Positions 63,277 to 64,000 of a stretch of 64,000 nucleotides of DNA are shown in pieces; position 1 is the stretch's first letter, and the number at the start of each line of letters is the position of its first letter. This stretch comes from Rathayibacter agropyri (lineage in GTDB: Bacteria > Actinomycetota > Actinomycetes > Actinomycetales > Microbacteriaceae). Position numbers and translations under genes: made by a program. The stretch is from assembly GCF_013249015.1 (NCBI RefSeq), contig NZ_JABRPL010000006.1, positions 62,001 to 126,000 on the forward strand, given 5' to 3'. The notes beneath the pieces were generated by a model. It did not search any database. It worked only from the letters and a program-made list of their open reading frames with translations, and was not told where the DNA came from.

Positions 63277-63435
63277 TCAGGTCCAGGACCAGGACCAGGA
63301 GAACGACAGCGAATAGCTCACGCTGATACTGACAGACGTTCCAACGTCTCCCAGTTGTGCGTCGTTGAGAACGATGCTTTGAATCTCCGTCGGTGACGCA
63401 TAAGCGGTGTAACCGCTCAGCAGGCTCCGTTCCAT
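63277..63435 (-). CDS. RiPP precursor with alternating Ser/hydrophobic, Trp-rich core (gramicidin-like)
   Basis: A 52-residue peptide. Residues 1-32 look like a leader (MERSLLSGYTAYASPTEIQS, then a hydrophobic/acidic stretch to GDVG). Residues 33-52 are TSVSISVSYSLSFSWSWSWT. All even positions 34-50 are Ser; the odd positions 35-51 are V, I, V, Y, L, F, W, W, W. There is no Cys, so no thioether can form. Ser codons are TCT, AGT, AGC, AGC, TCG, TCG, TCC, TCC, TCC: both codon families, so the pattern is not a DNA repeat artefact. Start 63435 follows AAAGGGA; a start at 63519 would place that site inside the gene. First gene of the operon containing kinase, lyase and reductase. The final Thr is also notable. 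Confidence 0.88.
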   Translation of the reverse strand: MERSLLSGYTAYASPTEIQSIVLNDAQLGDVGTSVSISVSYSLSFSWSWSWT

Positions 63436-63566
63436 GACTTTCCCTTTCTTCGTTCGCGATTGGCAATGCGATCCCGAAGCGACGTTCTCACCTCCACCCC
63501 AGGCGCGCTCATGAACCATAGCAGCAAGTAAGATGATGACGTCACAACAGAAAGGGACTATTACTT
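63436..63566. promoter_or_regulatory. Divergent promoter region of the RiPP cluster
   Basis: 131 bp separating the precursor (minus) from the dehydrogenase gene (plus). It is A+T-richer than the surroundings, with an extended -10-like TGCTATGGT on the minus strand and a TAAGAT box on the plus strand. A perfect TGACGTCA palindrome at 63537-63544 between them is a candidate regulator site. The plus gene has AAAGGGA before its ATG. Confidence 0.5.
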
Positions 63567-64000
63567 ATGCCTCCCATAACAAACACTTCTCTCTTGAGAG
63601 GATTCTGCGCCGAGACCGTACGCGCACTCTGCGCGCGAGGCAGTGCCGCTAAGTGCTCCACGTACTCGAGGATCATCGTCTTCGCCGATCAAGCCCTCCT
63701 TGGTACACCGCCCGCGGAGGGGGCCCTCGAGGCACTTCGTGAGGGGATACGCGAACCGCTTGTACGTCCGACGAGCGGTCCGCCTGAACTCGATGCGGTT
63801 CTCGCCGATGCGGCTTTGCTTCGAAACTGTTCAGCCGCAGTGGCGCTTGGCGGAGGATCGGTCATTGATCACGCGAAACTGGTCCGAGCAGCAGCAGCCG
63901 GGGCCGACCTGCGTTCACCGACGAAGTTGGCTGCGGGCCACGTGCGCCTCGTCACTGCGCCATCCCACGTGCCGCTGATCGCGCTTCCGACAACGCTCGG
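63567..64000 (+). CDS. Iron-containing alcohol dehydrogenase family protein, 3' end beyond window; possible daptide-type dehydrogenase
   Basis: The frame from ATG 63567 is open to the window end (144 full codons). AVALGGGSVIDHAKLVRAA at about 92-110 is the GGGS-x2-D nucleotide-binding motif of the Fe-ADH family, and VPLIALPTTLG at about 135-145 is the conserved IPTT segment. The metal-binding His residues lie beyond the edge. Divergent from the precursor gene over a shared 131-bp region. In daptide clusters a dehydrogenase of this family starts conversion of a C-terminal Thr to an amine, and the precursor here ends in Thr; that role is inferred from memory of the family and context. Confidence 0.85.
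   Translation, partial: MPPITNTSLLRGFCAETVRALCARGSAAKCSTYSRIIVFADQALLGTPPAEGALEALREGIREPLVRPTSGPPELDAVLADAALLRNCSAAVALGGGSVIDHAKLVRAAAAGADLRSPTKLAAGHVRLVTAPSHVPLIALPTTL

Noticed and set aside
63277-63435. Lanthipeptide with thioether rings
   Set aside because: Class V-type kinase and HopA1 genes suggest it, but there is no Cys in the 52-residue precursor and no other small Cys-rich frame was found in the visible operon.
63436-63519. Upstream in-frame start of the RiPP precursor (MVHERAW...), adding 28 residues including one Cys
   Set aside because: It would place the clear AAAGGGA ribosome-binding site inside the gene, and the added residues lack leader character. The start at 63435 is better supported.
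1-64000. CRISPR arrays, rRNA genes or prophage modules
   Set aside because: No regularly spaced direct repeats, rRNA blocks or phage structural genes were seen.

Overview
The window is high-GC DNA with short intergenic gaps, many GTG starts and 4-nt ATGA/GTGA stop-start overlaps. The proteins (HelD-type helicase, emfourin, DUF4190 and DUF2795 proteins, a gltX/FAH/ilvE/leuB set) fit an actinobacterium, most likely a member of Microbacteriaceae. Genus cannot be fixed from this sequence.

Layout. 0-20 kb is mostly housekeeping and envelope functions: rpsO, a decayed MFS gene, a secreted glycosidase-like protein, a sulfite-oxidase-type molybdoenzyme with its flavin reductase, a protealysin-type protease with its emfourin inhibitor gene, FKBP, HelD, PrsW, aspartase and a quinone oxidoreductase. 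20-30 kb is an accessory and decaying zone: remnants of an amino-acid permease, a GNAT enzyme, a flotillin-like protein and a membrane protein; a BrnT-like/RHH toxin-antitoxin pair; a MazG-like pyrophosphohydrolase overlapping a GIY-YIG/DUF2075 helicase; and a Tat-exported M23-like protein near tRNA-Gln. 30-34 kb has a thioredoxin-reductase-like flavoprotein, gltX and a SigB/SigF-type sigma factor. 33.7-47.8 kb is a heptose and glycosylation island (GmhA, GmhB, two HldE proteins, six glycosyltransferases, an aldehyde dehydrogenase and an SDR). 48-55 kb holds RecQ, an FAH-family hydrolase, ilvE, leuB and a drug exporter with a divergent TetR gene.

55.3-64 kb is the outstanding region: an apparent ten-gene minus-strand RiPP operon. 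It begins with a 52-residue precursor (63277-63435) ending in TSVSISVSYSLSFSWSWSWT. Every second residue is Ser, alternating with V, I, V, Y, L, F, W, W, W, and the precursor has no Cys. Downstream are a class-A beta-lactamase-fold hydrolase, an APH-type kinase, a HopA1-like protein and an LLM/F420-type oxidoreductase, then a small PLDc_N membrane protein and two ABC-2 export systems. Kinase plus HopA1 is the Ser/Thr dehydration pair of class V lanthipeptides and thioamitides, and LLM reductases convert Dha to D-Ala in lexapeptide-type pathways. Without Cys no lanthionine can form, so the simplest reading is Ser to Dha to D-Ala at every second position. That would give a ribosomal peptide with strict L/D alternation and a Trp-rich C-terminus, in other words a ribosomal analogue of gramicidin A. 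The precursor ends in Thr, and a divergent iron-alcohol-dehydrogenase gene runs off the window edge. This suggests daptide-type conversion of the C-terminal Thr to an amine, with the remaining enzymes expected beyond base 64000.

A family of about 60-bp palindromes recurs at four intergenic sites (3.2, 17.8, 48.1 and 53.1 kb), with inner stems that change in both arms.
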